A stretch of DNA of 64,000 nucleotides from JBGPHT01 sp041484525 (GTDB lineage Bacteria; Acidobacteriota; Terriglobia; Bryobacterales; Bryobacteraceae). The stretch spans positions 1 through 64,000 of the forward strand of contig JBGPHT010000017.1 of the NCBI GenBank assembly GCA_041484525.1, in the 5' to 3' direction. The notes under the pieces are model-generated. The model had not been told where the DNA came from. It did not search any database and worked only from the letters and a program-made list of their open reading frames with translations. The position numbers were made by a program, and so were the translations under genes. Below are positions 1 through 9,375 of this stretch, piece after piece (position 1 is the stretch's first letter; the number at the start of each line of letters is the position of its first letter).

Positions 1-102
1 AAGTCCGAAAACCAACGGGCAAAAATGAACGAAGATACCCGTCATGCGTGCACGGACAGCGGCTGTCCTGCAATTATAGAAAGTACTTTACATTTCAGAG
101 TA

Positions 103-331
103 TGCGTCTGGCAAAAACGCCTAATACGGGACAAGCTCTACATAGCCGAAGACGGCAACCTCGTGCCGACGTAACAGAGCAAGCCGTGATCGCGAGAATG
201 CAGACCCTCCACGCCGAAGGCATCAGCTACAACGAGATTGCCAACACCCTGAACGGCGATAGCGTAGCCACCAAGCAGGGCGGAACGTGGCGTTCCCAGC
301 CGTCAAGAACATCATTGAAGCCGCAGCATAG
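103..331 (+). pseudogene. Serine recombinase C-terminal remnant, multiply frameshifted
   Basis: The segment matches the Recombinase domain that follows the catalytic part of large serine recombinases. In pieces one reads LYIAEDGNLVP (about 137-168), then TEQAVIARMQTLHAEGIS and NEIANTLN (about 174-258), then GGTW, then FPAVKNIIEAAA and a stop at 329-331. These pieces lie in different frames. One base seems lost near 166-168 and another near 291-292, and the stretch before 137 is scrambled too. The N-terminal catalytic domain would lie upstream of the window or is gone. The remnant sits beside the restriction-modification pair and may mark how that island arrived; this is inference. It is called a decayed gene because several lesions fall within 200 bp. 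Confidence 0.6.
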
Positions 332-566
332 AAAACCGCGCGAAAACAGCCCTCAATACTAATTTATTAGTAGTCATCCCCTGTCCGTTCATTCGCATAC
401 GCCGAAAACCGCCTTTGGCAATGACCGGATGCGACTACTTCTCCTAAAGGTTTAGGAGTAGGAAACGGGGACGGACGCCAGAAACCCCATGATTCGGACG
501 CTGTAGAGCCTACGCTTAGCAACGGCGCGGAAAAGGAAAAGGGGAAAGATAATGGCGCGGAAATTG

Positions 567-1634
567 TCACGGCGCTAGTTTAACGCCCATGATCGAGCCA
601 AACACCTGCCTGAAGCTGAGTGCCTCGGGCGTGGTCGGGTCGGCAATGTGGTCAAGAAAGAAAAACCGAGTGGTTGAGGCGGATTGCCTTCGTGCCTTTT
701 TGTGCAATTCGGGATCGGAGTTCAGATCAACCCGCGTCACTGTCCAAAGTTCGTTGAATCCGTTCGCCCTCGCTTTTGAATGGCTCTTCTCAGCCTCCCC
801 AAGACGGTTCCAGATGTTGGATACGTCCGTCCCGCCTTTCAGTTCTATGGCTACGAGCTTGCGCTCCTCAGCTTCGAGTTTCAGAGTGATACTGACATCG
901 GGATCGGACCCAACACGAATCGTAACGGCCAGATTGGAATCGTTCTGAAGGATCAACCTGCGCCCTTTCACTTTGGGGTTGTAACCGGCAACCAAGCTCT
1001 TTATGAGATTGAAGAAACTGTCTGTTGCATCCTGCCCAACCTTGACGTTACCGCTGCCTTTGAACTGCGCCCCCAGTGTCAGCAATTGAAGATCGTTCAC
1101 GATGGAAAAGGAAATGGGGTCGATGAATTCCAACAGCATTTCTCCAGTCGCTACGAGGCTTCGACAGAATGATGGGATAAGCGCCTCTTGTTCACTCTGA
1201 ATCTTGCCGTCCTTCTCCATCGACTGAAACCGCCTAAACGGTCCCTGATCGTAAAAGCCCTTGCCTGAGAAGCCGTACAGAAGGCGGTAATAGCCGAGCA
1301 GGTATGGATTACAAGAGAAGAGATAGGGCACTGGAAAGCAAACCTCTCCGCGAAAACCAAATGACGCAAGCCGCTTCAGATGGCTGGAATCCACGTACTC
1401 TGATAGTTCGGCGTTCAGCGTTTCGAGATTGAACGCCGGATCATCGACGATCTTCTTCAAAGCCTCGGAGAGGTAGCGCTCTCGTACTACTTTCAGGCGT
1501 GCGTAGAAGTCGATTTGGCCGCTTGGTTTCAGGACGGGGAATACCGTTGGAGTGGCAGCCGTTCCCGTTGCTTTCGGCTTTTTTCCAGTGGAGGCGCTTT
1601 GCGGCGATTTCGGCATATTCGGGTTTGAGTTCAA
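567..1634 (-). CDS. XcyI-like type II restriction endonuclease
   Basis: A 355-residue protein that I recognise as resembling the XcyI/Cfr9I family, which cuts the sequence CCCGGG. Residues 41-60 form a charged helix (IDFYARLKVVRERYLSEAL), 100-130 carry the aromatic stretch around PYLLGYYRLLYGFS, and 263-270 read IELKGGTD, which fits the E-x-K half of a PD-(D/E)xK nuclease core. It lies directly after the methyltransferase on the same strand, as expected for a type II pair. Its start overlaps the end of that gene by 194 bp in another frame; ATG at 1634 gives an N-terminal tail rich in Ser, Thr, Lys and Pro, and a later start within the overlap cannot be excluded. Specificity is inferred from family resemblance only. 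Confidence 0.7.
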   Translation of the reverse strand: MNSNPNMPKSPQSASTGKKPKATGTAATPTVFPVLKPSGQIDFYARLKVVRERYLSEALKKIVDDPAFNLETLNAELSEYVDSSHLKRLASFGFRGEVCFPVPYLFSCNPYLLGYYRLLYGFSGKGFYDQGPFRRFQSMEKDGKIQSEQEALIPSFCRSLVATGEMLLEFIDPISFSIVNDLQLLTLGAQFKGSGNVKVGQDATDSFFNLIKSLVAGYNPKVKGRRLILQNDSNLAVTIRVGSDPDVSITLKLEAEERKLVAIELKGGTDVSNIWNRLGEAEKSHSKARANGFNELWTVTRVDLNSDPELHKKARRQSASTTRFFFLDHIADPTTPEALSFRQVFGSIMGVKLAP

Positions 1635-2469
1635 TTCCGACGAACCGGCGATTGAGCCTCAAGCATACTTCTCCTACCGTGCCAGATCCGAAAAATGGAT
1701 CTAGCACCATGTCATTCGGTTCCGTACCGGCTAGAATTGCGGGTTCGATCAGACTCGGAGGAAATGTCGCGAAGTGGGCATCAGCGAACGGCTCAGTATT
1801 GATGCTCCAAACGGTTCTCCTGTTCCTTGTGCCCTTCCCCGACTTCGTAGGCTCTACGATGGCCTTGTGATCGTAAAAGTAGTCTTCGGATTTCGAGAAA
1901 AGGAAAAGATATTCGTGTGCCCTGGTTGGACGGTCTTTGACGGATTCCGGCTGACAATTCGGCTTGTACCAGATAATGTCGGATCTCAGATACCAGCCAT
2001 CGGCTTGCAGCGCGAAGGCGATACGCCATGGAACACCGATCAGATCTTTGGGCTTCAATCCCTCGGGGGTTGGTGCCCTGTAGTCCATCCCTCGTGCTGG
2101 ATTCTTCTTGTCCGCGTCTCTCCACGTCCGATTGCCACTGGTGTATGAATCACCAATGTTCAGCCAAAGCGTACCGTCGTCCCGCAAAGCCCTTTTCACT
2201 TTTTGAAGCACTTCCTTGAGGTTTGCGATGTACTGGTCAAGGGTCTGCTCAGCACCGATCTGCCCTGGTATGCCATAGTCTCGAAGGCCCCAGTATGGAG
2301 GACTCGTGACGCAACAGCGGAAAGTGCGGTCGGGGAATTGCTGAATCGAATGCCATGCATCGCCAACGATAATGCCGGAACCCGTGCCCTGGTAGCTGAA
2401 CACCGGACCGGACACATGCGGTGTATCCTTCGTTCCGTTCACCTGATGGCCGTTCCCGTTTCCGCTCAT
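1441..2469 (-). CDS. DNA (cytosine-N4) methyltransferase, XcyI/Cfr9I type
   Basis: A 342-residue beta-class amino-methyltransferase that protects host DNA from the adjacent nuclease. The catalytic motif IV TSPPYW is at residues 55-60, followed by GLRDYG; the S-adenosylmethionine motif DPFFGSGT is at 257-264, followed by FVGIEL. The order catalytic motif first, SAM motif second defines the beta class, and SPPY rather than DPPY favours N4-cytosine as target. The tail after about residue 298 (Asn, Gly, Pro, Arg) looks unconserved and is encoded where the endonuclease gene begins. No clear ribosome-binding site precedes ATG 2469. A CCCGGG site, the presumed target, lies upstream at 2746-2751, and others occur in the window (for example 9041, 12440, 24883, 31977, 42342). 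Confidence 0.85.
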   Translation of the reverse strand: MSGNGNGHQVNGTKDTPHVSGPVFSYQGTGSGIIVGDAWHSIQQFPDRTFRCCVTSPPYWGLRDYGIPGQIGAEQTLDQYIANLKEVLQKVKRALRDDGTLWLNIGDSYTSGNRTWRDADKKNPARGMDYRAPTPEGLKPKDLIGVPWRIAFALQADGWYLRSDIIWYKPNCQPESVKDRPTRAHEYLFLFSKSEDYFYDHKAIVEPTKSGKGTRNRRTVWSINTEPFADAHFATFPPSLIEPAILAGTEPNDMVLDPFFGSGTVGEVCLRLNRRFVGIELKPEYAEIAAKRLHWKKAESNGNGCHSNGIPRPETKRPNRLLRTPESSTRALPLRGFEEDRR

Positions 2470-2478
2470 GGCTGTGAT

Positions 2479-2640
2479 CTACGATATTACCGCACGGCTC
2501 TGGTTGCGAAGGGACGCCAACGTTTCAGCCGTGCTCACACCGTCGAGGAAATGCGGAGAGGGTCCCTCGGCAGAGCACCAAAAGCTACCGCTTGGGCCTC
2601 GTATCCATGGACATTTCTGTGGACAGTCAGGCCGCGTCAT
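2479..2640 (-). CDS. Small Cys-containing hypothetical protein upstream of the methyltransferase
   Basis: A 53-codon reading frame on the same strand as the restriction-modification pair, ending 9 bp before the methyltransferase start. It begins MTRPDCPQKCPWIRG and has three cysteines (positions 6, 10 and 22), the first two spaced C-x3-C. The tight spacing suggests a shared transcript. I do not recognise it; it has no visible helix-turn-helix, so it does not look like a standard controller (C) protein. No good ribosome-binding site is seen, and it could be chance. Confidence 0.25.
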   Translation of the reverse strand: MTRPDCPQKCPWIRGPSGSFWCSAEGPSPHFLDGVSTAETLASLRNQSRAVIS

Positions 2641-2774
2641 GGTCGGTATGAGCGGAATAGGCGGCTAATGGAATCTGTAACTTGCAGATTTACGGATAAC
2701 AGGGATGAGCAGTTAGCTCTTCTCTAGCCAAAGGTGGCTAACTCGCCCGGGATGGCGATGTGTGACACTGGATC

Positions 2775-3047
2775 ATGGTAATGAGCGTCGGGGGTCATCA
2801 GGCCCTCAAGGATATGGTTGAGTTGCAGATGTATCTCGTGGCTCAATCGCAGCGGGCGCCTTGGCCCATGCTCCCACGCCGGACGAAAACCAATCTGGTC
2901 GCCAAGAAGCCTAACCCCGTCGAATCCAGTACCGCCACGGAATTGATCGAGCGCGGATTCATCGAGCAGACGTCGAGCCTGACATTTGTAGTCAGCCGGT
3001 CCGGGCAGGAATTCTACGATCGGGAGATGAAGGGCCGTACCGGTTAA
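2775..3047 (+). CDS. Hypothetical protein with winged-helix-like C-terminus
   Basis: A 90-residue product. The first half is not recognisable. The last 36 residues, ATELIERGFIEQ followed by FVVSRSGQEFYDREMKG, have the pattern of the final helix and wing of a winged-helix domain ('LIxxGfIe ... yxvSxxGxxfY'), so a small DNA-binding or truncated regulator is possible. The opposite strand is also open over this stretch (2724-3092) but its product looks random. The gene is transcribed away from the restriction-modification pair. ATG 2775 has no strong ribosome-binding site, and the N-terminus may be wrong. Confidence 0.4.
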   Translation: MVMSVGGHQALKDMVELQMYLVAQSQRAPWPMLPRRTKTNLVAKKPNPVESSTATELIERGFIEQTSSLTFVVSRSGQEFYDREMKGRTG

Positions 3048-3057
3048 CTCGCCGCCC

Positions 3058-3459
3058 CTATAACCCCAGAGTTTCGACGATCGCCTCCACATCCGCGCTC
3101 CGTACCCGCACCGGCTCCTTCATCAACGCCGGGACCGCCCGCTCATCGAACGCCTGGAATAACGCGATCTTCGCAATCGCGTACCACTCCGTCTGACTCA
3201 ACTTGCGCCCGTGCGTCCCTTCCCAGGCGTTTAGCGCCGCCTGGCTCAGCAGCACGGCGGAAGTGTCCCAGTTCTTACGATCCGCAGAAATGTTGAAAAC
3301 GAACTCTTGCCCCTCTTCGCTGCCGATGCGAAACGGCCGATGGCCCTCGTAAAAGTACTGGTACACGTATCCGCTCTGCGCCGAATACGTTTTCATCCGG
3401 CGCACCGCTGGAGTGCCGGTCAGCGGTACAGGTTTTTTGGAGAAAAATCTCCGAAACAT
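3058..3459 (-). CDS. Conserved-looking hypothetical protein
   Basis: A 133-residue soluble protein starting MFRRFFSKKPVPLTG. It has a compositionally normal globular stretch (GYVYQYFYEGHRPFRIG, residues about 30-46; then EFVFNISADRKNW) and a helical C-terminal half. No family can be named. It contains no signal peptide or membrane segment. Codon use is like that of the neighbouring chromosomal genes and unlike the lower-GC restriction island, so it is probably resident. Its stop lies 10 bp from the convergent small gene at 2775-3047. Confidence 0.6.
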   Translation of the reverse strand: MFRRFFSKKPVPLTGTPAVRRMKTYSAQSGYVYQYFYEGHRPFRIGSEEGQEFVFNISADRKNWDTSAVLLSQAALNAWEGTHGRKLSQTEWYAIAKIALFQAFDERAVPALMKEPVRVRSADVEAIVETLGL

Positions 3460-3878
3460 TGTTTATTTCTCCGCAGAAACGCGGGCCAGGTACTTTTGAA
3501 CTCTTGACAAGCATACCAGCCGGGCGCAAACTGAGAGTGGAATCAGGCCGGTTTGTGATTCCAACGCGGTCTTGCTAAGCCGATCCACCCGGATTGGCAG
3601 GAGGTGACATATAGAACCGGGCCAGAGAGAGGGCGGCCTCATCTGCGGCGAGTGAACAGGCTGTACGGAAGGCTCTGAACGATCGGAATCCAGCGCCTGA
3701 GGTTTTGGCGCCGCGCGAAATGCGCAAATCGGATGATCGCCAACAGACGCTTTCCAGTTCATAACCCAGTCAGGTGACCGCCCTTTTTCATTTTCATTTT
3801 CCTGCCGCGAAAACTCTTCTCTCTTTCTCCGCGGTTGCCAACCCCCAGTGTTGTAAACTGGTCTGAGTCACCCCATTT
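3460..3878. other. Intergenic region without a supported gene
   Basis: About 420 bp between the divergent hypothetical gene and mqnD. The only structure noticed is a small hairpin with stem GGAATCA/TGATTCC (3539-3545 and 3556-3562). An open frame on the minus strand (3463-3762) gives a product rich in Ser, Pro and Arg with no domain and is not accepted. No convincing promoter was identified for mqnD. Confidence 0.5.
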
Positions 3879-4724
3879 ATGACATCGGTTGCTTCCCGAG
3901 AAATTGTCAGCGCCCACAGTCCGGATTCCGACGACGCATTCATGTTTTATGGACTTGCGACCAAGAAGGTGCGCTCGCCCCGCGTGTCGTTCCGCCACGT
4001 GCTCGAGGACATCGAGACGCTCAACCGGAAGGCCATGGAAGGCCTGTACGATCTGAGCGCGATTTCGTACGCCGCGTACCCCTACGTCGCCGACAAGTAC
4101 GTGCTGATGGCGAGTGGATCGAGCATCGGCGACGGCTACGGCCCCATGCTTATTTCGATGCGCCCCATGGAACCGGAAGAACTGAAGGGCAAACGCATCG
4201 CCGTGCCGGGCACGCTCACCACCGCCTATCTGGCGTGCATGCTCTACCAGCCCGACTTCGAAGCCGTGGTCACGCCGTTCGACAAGATCACCGACGCCGT
4301 GCGCGAGCGCAGCGTGGATGCCGGCCTGATCATTCACGAGGGCCAGTTGACCTTCGACCGCGAAGGCTTCCACCGGGTGGCGGATCTCGGCCGCTGGTTC
4401 AAGTCTACCTACGACCTGCCTCTGCCCCTCGGCGGCAACGCGCTGCTGCGGTCGCTCGAGCCCGAAATCCAGAGCGAATGCTGCCGCCTGATGCGCGAGA
4501 GCATTCAATACGCGCTCGACAACCACGACGAAGCGCTCGCCTACGCCATGCAGTTCGCGCGCGACCTGGAAGCTCGCCTAGCCGAAAAGTTCGTCGGCAT
4601 GTACGTCAACCACTACACGGTGGATGCCGGCGAAATCGTCCCCAAGGCCGCCCAAAAGCTGCTCGATCTCGGTTTCGAGGCCGGCCTGATCCCCAATCGC
4701 GTCGAAGTCGAATTCGTGCGCTAG
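3879..4724 (+). CDS. mqnD: 1,4-dihydroxy-6-naphthoate synthase (menaquinone, futalosine route)
   Basis: A 281-residue MqnA/MqnD-family protein with the periplasmic-binding-protein-like fold. In the futalosine pathway MqnD converts cyclic dehypoxanthine futalosine to 1,4-dihydroxy-6-naphthoate, a cytoplasmic step of menaquinone synthesis. The N-terminal signature SPDSDDAFMFYGL (residues 14-26) corresponds to the family's S-P-[CD]-x-x-D-x-F motif. Further support comes from DLSAISYAAYPYVADKYVL (about 60-78), GYGPMLISMRP, the segment KRIAVPGTLTTAYL (about 107-120) and GLIIHEGQLTF. MqnD is favoured over its paralogue MqnA from the SPDSDDAF motif and HEGQ segment, but the two are close. No other menaquinone gene is in the window. 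Confidence 0.82.
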   Translation: MTSVASREIVSAHSPDSDDAFMFYGLATKKVRSPRVSFRHVLEDIETLNRKAMEGLYDLSAISYAAYPYVADKYVLMASGSSIGDGYGPMLISMRPMEPEELKGKRIAVPGTLTTAYLACMLYQPDFEAVVTPFDKITDAVRERSVDAGLIIHEGQLTFDREGFHRVADLGRWFKSTYDLPLPLGGNALLRSLEPEIQSECCRLMRESIQYALDNHDEALAYAMQFARDLEARLAEKFVGMYVNHYTVDAGEIVPKAAQKLLDLGFEAGLIPNRVEVEFVR

Positions 4725-4752
4725 CACCCCGCGTTAGGGCTAGCATAGAATT

Positions 4753-6000
4753 ATGCGCTCCATCGCACTCTTGCTTCTGTCCTGCACGGTTCTGTTTGCC
4801 CAAAGCCGCCCCAAGGACGTCCGCGAAGCCGCGAAGGCCGGATCGAGCAGCATTCCCAAGCTCCAGGAATATCTGAAGGACAGCAATCTCGATGTCCGCA
4901 TCGAAGCCGTCAAACAGATCACGGAGATCGGCACGCAGCGCAGCTTGGACCCGCTCGTATCGGCCACGCAGGATAATGACCCCGAAGTCCAGATCCGCGC
5001 CATCGACGGCCTGGTGAATTTCTACCTTCCCGGTTACGTGAAGACCGGCGTCAGCGCGTCGTTGCGCCGCGTCGGCACCACGATCAAAGGCAAGTTCACC
5101 GACACCAACGACCAGACGATCGATCCCTTCGTGACGGTCCGCCCCGAAGTCATCATCGCGCTCGGCAAATTGGCCCGCGGCGGCGGCAGTATGGACGTGC
5201 GCGCCAACGCAGCCCGCGCCGTCGGCATCCTGCGCGGACGGGCGGCGGTGCCGGACCTCATCGAAGCCGCGCACTCCAAGGACACCGGCGTGATGTATGA
5301 GTCGCTGGTGGCGATCGAGAAGATCCGCGATGAATCGGCCGGTCCACGCATCACCTTTCTGCTGCACGATCTCGACCCCAAGGTGCAGATCGCTGCCATC
5401 GAGGCCACCGGCCTGCTGCGCAACACATCGGCCGTGCCGGAGTTGGCGGACGTCCTGAACCGCGCCAAGGATCAGAAGGTGCGCCGTGCCGCGCTCACCG
5501 CCATCGCCATGCTGCCCGCCGAGAAAAACCGCGGTCTCTACGCGCAATACCTGCGCGACAAAGACGACAAGATGCGTGGCGCCGCCGCTGAAGGCTTCGC
5601 GCGCCTCAAGAATCCGACCGAGCTCCCGATGCTCGAAAAAGCCTGGCAGGAGGAAGGAAAAACGTCACCGCGCCTCTCGCTGGCTTTCGCGCAAGTGATG
5701 CTCGGCAAGGTGGAGCTGACCGAATTCAGCCCCCTGCAGTTTCTGATCAACACGCTCAATTCGGCATCCTATAAGGGTGAGGCGCAGCCGCTGCTCGCTG
5801 AGTTGGCGCGTGACGCGCAGGTACGCGGCGCGCTTTACGGTCCGCTGCAGAGCGGCACGAAGGACGAAAAGGTCGGCATCTGCCGCGTGCTGGCGCAGAG
5901 CGGCGACCCCGCCAGCATTCCGCAATTGCAGAAGTTGACGAACGATCCGGACGCGGAAGTAGCGCAGGAAGCCCTGCGCGCCGTGCGCAGCCTGCGTTAG
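4753..6000 (+). CDS. Exported HEAT-repeat protein
   Basis: A 415-residue protein with a signal peptide (residues 1-17, MRSIALLLLSCTVLFAQ). The rest consists of about eight HEAT/armadillo-like helical pairs, for example LKDSNLDVRIEAVKQI, DNDPEVQIRAIDGLV, LDPKVQIAAIEATGLL and DAEVAQEALRAVRSL at the very end. Such solenoids bind other proteins; no catalytic residues are visible and no partner can be named. It follows mqnD after 28 bp and may be cotranscribed. Its stop overlaps the convergent stop of the propeller gene at 5997 by 4 bp. Confidence 0.75.
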   Translation: MRSIALLLLSCTVLFAQSRPKDVREAAKAGSSSIPKLQEYLKDSNLDVRIEAVKQITEIGTQRSLDPLVSATQDNDPEVQIRAIDGLVNFYLPGYVKTGVSASLRRVGTTIKGKFTDTNDQTIDPFVTVRPEVIIALGKLARGGGSMDVRANAARAVGILRGRAAVPDLIEAAHSKDTGVMYESLVAIEKIRDESAGPRITFLLHDLDPKVQIAAIEATGLLRNTSAVPELADVLNRAKDQKVRRAALTAIAMLPAEKNRGLYAQYLRDKDDKMRGAAAEGFARLKNPTELPMLEKAWQEEGKTSPRLSLAFAQVMLGKVELTEFSPLQFLINTLNSASYKGEAQPLLAELARDAQVRGALYGPLQSGTKDEKVGICRVLAQSGDPASIPQLQKLTNDPDAEVAQEALRAVRSLR

Positions 6001-8971
6001 CGTTTCACCACGTAAGTCAACACGTTACTCTGCACGCCGCCTGAGGCAACCACCCAAATCTGGAATGTTCCGCTCGCGGTTACTGCCGTGGCTTGCACCT
6101 GGTAAAGACCGCACACGCCGCCCGGAACCGTGGTCACGCTGGATATCGCGAACGGGGCCAACACTCCATCCACTGGCTTCGCATCCACGGCCACGCCACC
6201 TTCGGGGCAGGACGGTTCCAGCACGCCCGATCCCGTGAAGCAGAACGTCACCGTGGATTGTGCAGGCGCCGGATTGTCCGCAGAATTCAGCGACCCGTCC
6301 CGCAGCCGCGCAAATGCCTGACCCCTCCCCGAGCCGTCCGCGCTGAGGAGCCCCAACTCGATGCCCACCGGCGCCACGAACGCCGTCGAAGCCGTGCCGC
6401 GGAAAATCACCTGCACCGCGGTCTGCGGTTTCCCGGCCAGGCCGTAAGGTGCGATGCAAACCACGGCGCCCGGCTTCACCGAGATGATGGCTGCCGGCTC
6501 GCCATCGAACAGCACCTGTGTTTCGGCCAGTTCGCGGGGCAGGGGAGCGGCGGGGCTGAACCCCAGATCGATCGCGTTGGCCGGCGCCAGGCCATCGGCC
6601 GTGACCATGATGATCTCGCCCGGCGCGACTCGCCCGCTACGGTGCGAAAATGCATTCGCCACACCGTCGATCGAGAGCGCTGCCGGGGCGGCAGGTGGCG
6701 GAATCTTCGCTACCAGCACTGTGTCCGACGCGCCGGGGCCGGCCACGTATGCATTACCGAACCTGTCCACCGCCAGCGATGGTGATGAGCCCACATCCAG
6801 ATATGATGACAACTTCAGTGTGCTTCCACTGGCATCGAGCTCGGAGACGAACGCCTTGTACCGCGACCACGCCGGACCGACTGCGAATGGATTCACCTGC
6901 GGAAACGGATTCGAATTCGTAGTGCCCGCGAGCCACATGTTGCCATTCGCATCCACGGCTACAGCCCCCGGCACGTCATAGCAGTCCGCGCCCAGATACG
7001 TGGAGAACACCAGGTTCCCGGCCGCGTCGAGCTTGGTCACGAATCCGTCGTCCATCTCGAAAAAGGTAAATGTTCCAATAATTCCCGTCACGACCGTCGA
7101 CGAGGGATACGGACAATTCGCCCGCAGCTCTTTTTGATATGCGCCCGCTGTCGTCACGAAATCCTCGGACGCCGTGTTGCCCGCCGGATCTATCGCTACC
7201 GAGTTGGCCGAGTCCTTGTTGGATCCACCCAGATAGCTTGAGAAGACAAGCTGACCGTCCGGATCGAATCTGGCCACGAACCCATCGCTGTTACCGCGCA
7301 GCGAAGTCTGCGTCGCATTGCCGGTCACTGGAAAGTCGCTGGATGCAGTGGCCCCCACGACCGTCGCGTTTCCGTTCGATCGACTGCGACGCCGCGCACC
7401 ATATCGAGGTTGTGCCCGCCGAACCTGACGGCGTAGAGCAGCTTGCTGCCATCGGCCGCGAGCTTCGCCAAATACAACCCTCCGTTGCCGTCTGGAAAGC
7501 CCTTCGGGAACGCAGTGCCGGCGATCGCGGCGCTTCCGCTGGCATCCGCCGCGATCGCCTCAATCGTGAGCGGCGGAAGGAGCATCGAGTAAACCAGCTT
7601 TCCATCCGGATCGAACTTCGCCACAAATCCCTGCGTGTCGTCGCTAATCGTGCCGGTCGTCGCGGGCAGGTCGGGCGATGAGGTCGTGCCGGCCAGGTAG
7701 ATATTCCCAGCAGCGTCGGTCGCAACTCGCGGATTGTTTTCTGAGCCTTGCCCGCCGAAATACGTCGCGAAGAGAATGTTCCCGTTCGGGTCCAGCTTGG
7801 CGACGAAGGCGTCGTTGGTGGTATCGGCGATCGCCACAACGCGTCCCGGGGTCTGCGGATCGAACAGACACCGCTGAAACCCGCGGCCCAGTGCAACACT
7901 CGTCCAATTGGCTCCCGCGTCTTCCGTTCGCAGGTTACCCGACAGTACGACGGACCCGTGGAACGGATCGGCCGCCATCGCTATCCCCTGTCCGCCGGTC
8001 CCACGCAACTCCAGCGTGTGCCAGGTGACACCGCCGTCCAGGCTCCAGGTCGGACCGTTGCCGCTCATGGTCGCGTAGATCGCGCCCTGGGCTGCCGGTT
8101 GAACGATCACCGTGTTGGCGAGCGGCATCGGCGCATGCAGCGATTCCCAGTGGACGCCTCCATCCTGGCTGCGAAACACGCCGGCTAGGTAGGCCTGGTA
8201 CACCACGTCCGGCGTGAACGTGTCGAAAGCAATCCGTTGCGCCGGCCCGGCGATGCATCCACCGGTTCCCTCAAAAGGTACCGTATACTCCTCCCACGCC
8301 TGCCCGCCGTTGAACGAGCGGAACATGCTGCAGTTCGACGCCGTGAAAATGTGGCTCGGGTGAAACGGATCGATCGCCAGATAGTCCACGCCGAAACCGA
8401 GGTCTCGACGGCGGTTCGGCAGGTCGGCCGCCGACGCCCAACTCTCGCCGCCGTCGTCCGATCGATAGATCCCCTGGTTGGTGCCGGCGTAAATTGTTGC
8501 GGGATGCACTGGGTCGATCGCCAGCGACGTAACGCCGCAGAATGGACCCGCGTCGCCCAGTCGGCAACTGAGTGTGCCGATCTGCGCCGTGGGCTTCCAT
8601 GTCTGGCCTCCATCGGCGCTCCGGAACACACCGCCCGAGCCCCCCGCGTACCACATCGGCGGGCTGCTAGAATCCACTGCGAGCGAGAGCGCGCTGCTCG
8701 ACGGCAAGTTGCCCAACGGCTGCCAGGTGCGCCCGCTATCCACACTCACGGCAAGTGATGTACCGCGATTGACACTGCCGTTGGTGACCGGGAAATCGAA
8801 CGACGTGGTGGTGCCGGCGACAATCACGTTGCCGTTCGCGTCAGCCGCCGTGGAGGTGACACGGTTCCCACCGCTGCCGCCGAAGCTACGCATGTAGACG
8901 AACGCCGAATCGGCGCCCCAAGAGAGAGAATTAATGAAAAGGAGGATGCCCAGTCGCGTCCGGAAGCCCAT
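5997..8971 (-). pseudogene. Secreted BNR/SBBP beta-propeller protein with TIGR03437-like C-terminus, one frameshift
   Basis: One locus of about 990 codons read in two frames. The first part (8971 to about 7373) has a signal peptide, then SBBP-type repeats (DANGNVIVAGTT, DAAGNIYLAGTTSS), and six Asp-box/BNR motifs of the form RSADGGQTW. The second part (about 7372 to 5997) continues with SBBP repeats (DFPVTG, FDPDGQLVFSSYLGG) and ends with the Solibacter-type module TIGR03437 (VAPGEIIMVTADGLAP ... GLYQVQATA). The frames join at 7372-7373: adding one G on the minus strand turns AVDRTETRRSW into the expected AVDRTGNATVVGATASSDF. One later repeat also lacks about five residues in frame (DPAGNTASEDF). 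The protein is probably exported; ligand unknown. Single-base loss in a G run suggests a sequencing error rather than true decay. Confidence 0.8.
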
Positions 8972-9066
8972 CGATACACACCTATTCTGGAGCCGGGACG
9001 CGGAGCGGAAAGTAAACTCGAAGCAGGACCCGGAAGGTCTCCCGGGCCCTACCTGGAAAACTGAAA

Positions 9067-9276
9067 CTACTTCGCCTTCTTCTGCTTCTGCTGGCCGACG
9101 CGAACCTTGAAGTGCAGCACCTTGGCTTCCTGGAACGCCTTGTGATCGTGGCGCGCCACGGCATCCGTCAGGTACTTGTCCACGTCCGCATTCTTCGGCA
9201 GGACCGCCATCAACGTGTAACTATCGTTGCAGGTCGGGCAGAAGGGCCGGAACCTCTTTACATTCGGTATTGCCAT
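9067..9276 (-). CDS. Small zinc-ribbon-like hypothetical protein
   Basis: A 69-residue basic protein, starting MAIPNVKRFRPFCPTCN, with one CPTC knuckle at residues 13-16 and a lysine-rich C-terminus (GQQKQKKAK). A single CxxC could be half of a metal site, so a dimeric zinc ribbon is possible. It lies alone between the propeller gene and the divergently transcribed gene at 9376. No family is recognised. Its sensible composition and clean 99-bp upstream region support a real gene. Confidence 0.55.
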   Translation of the reverse strand: MAIPNVKRFRPFCPTCNDSYTLMAVLPKNADVDKYLTDAVARHDHKAFQEAKVLHFKVRVGQQKQKKAK

Positions 9277-9375
9277 AACTCTCGTTATTTTACCAGAATC
9301 GCCCGTGCCCCTTAGTACCCCTACCGTTCGGACGGTACGTCGTTTTTCGAACCTGACCGATTAGAATACGGATAC

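Noticed and set aside
367..570. 67-codon minus-strand frame beside the restriction endonuclease
   Set aside because: Composition (Ser, Pro, Phe) looks random and no ribosome-binding site or family was seen; the 332-566 stretch is left without a gene.
3463..3762. 99-codon minus-strand frame upstream of mqnD
   Set aside because: No domain, no ribosome-binding site, and codon use unlike neighbouring genes.
3759..4526. 255-codon frame antisense to mqnD
   Set aside because: Product rich in Arg, His and Val with no domain; mqnD on the other strand is a clear family member.
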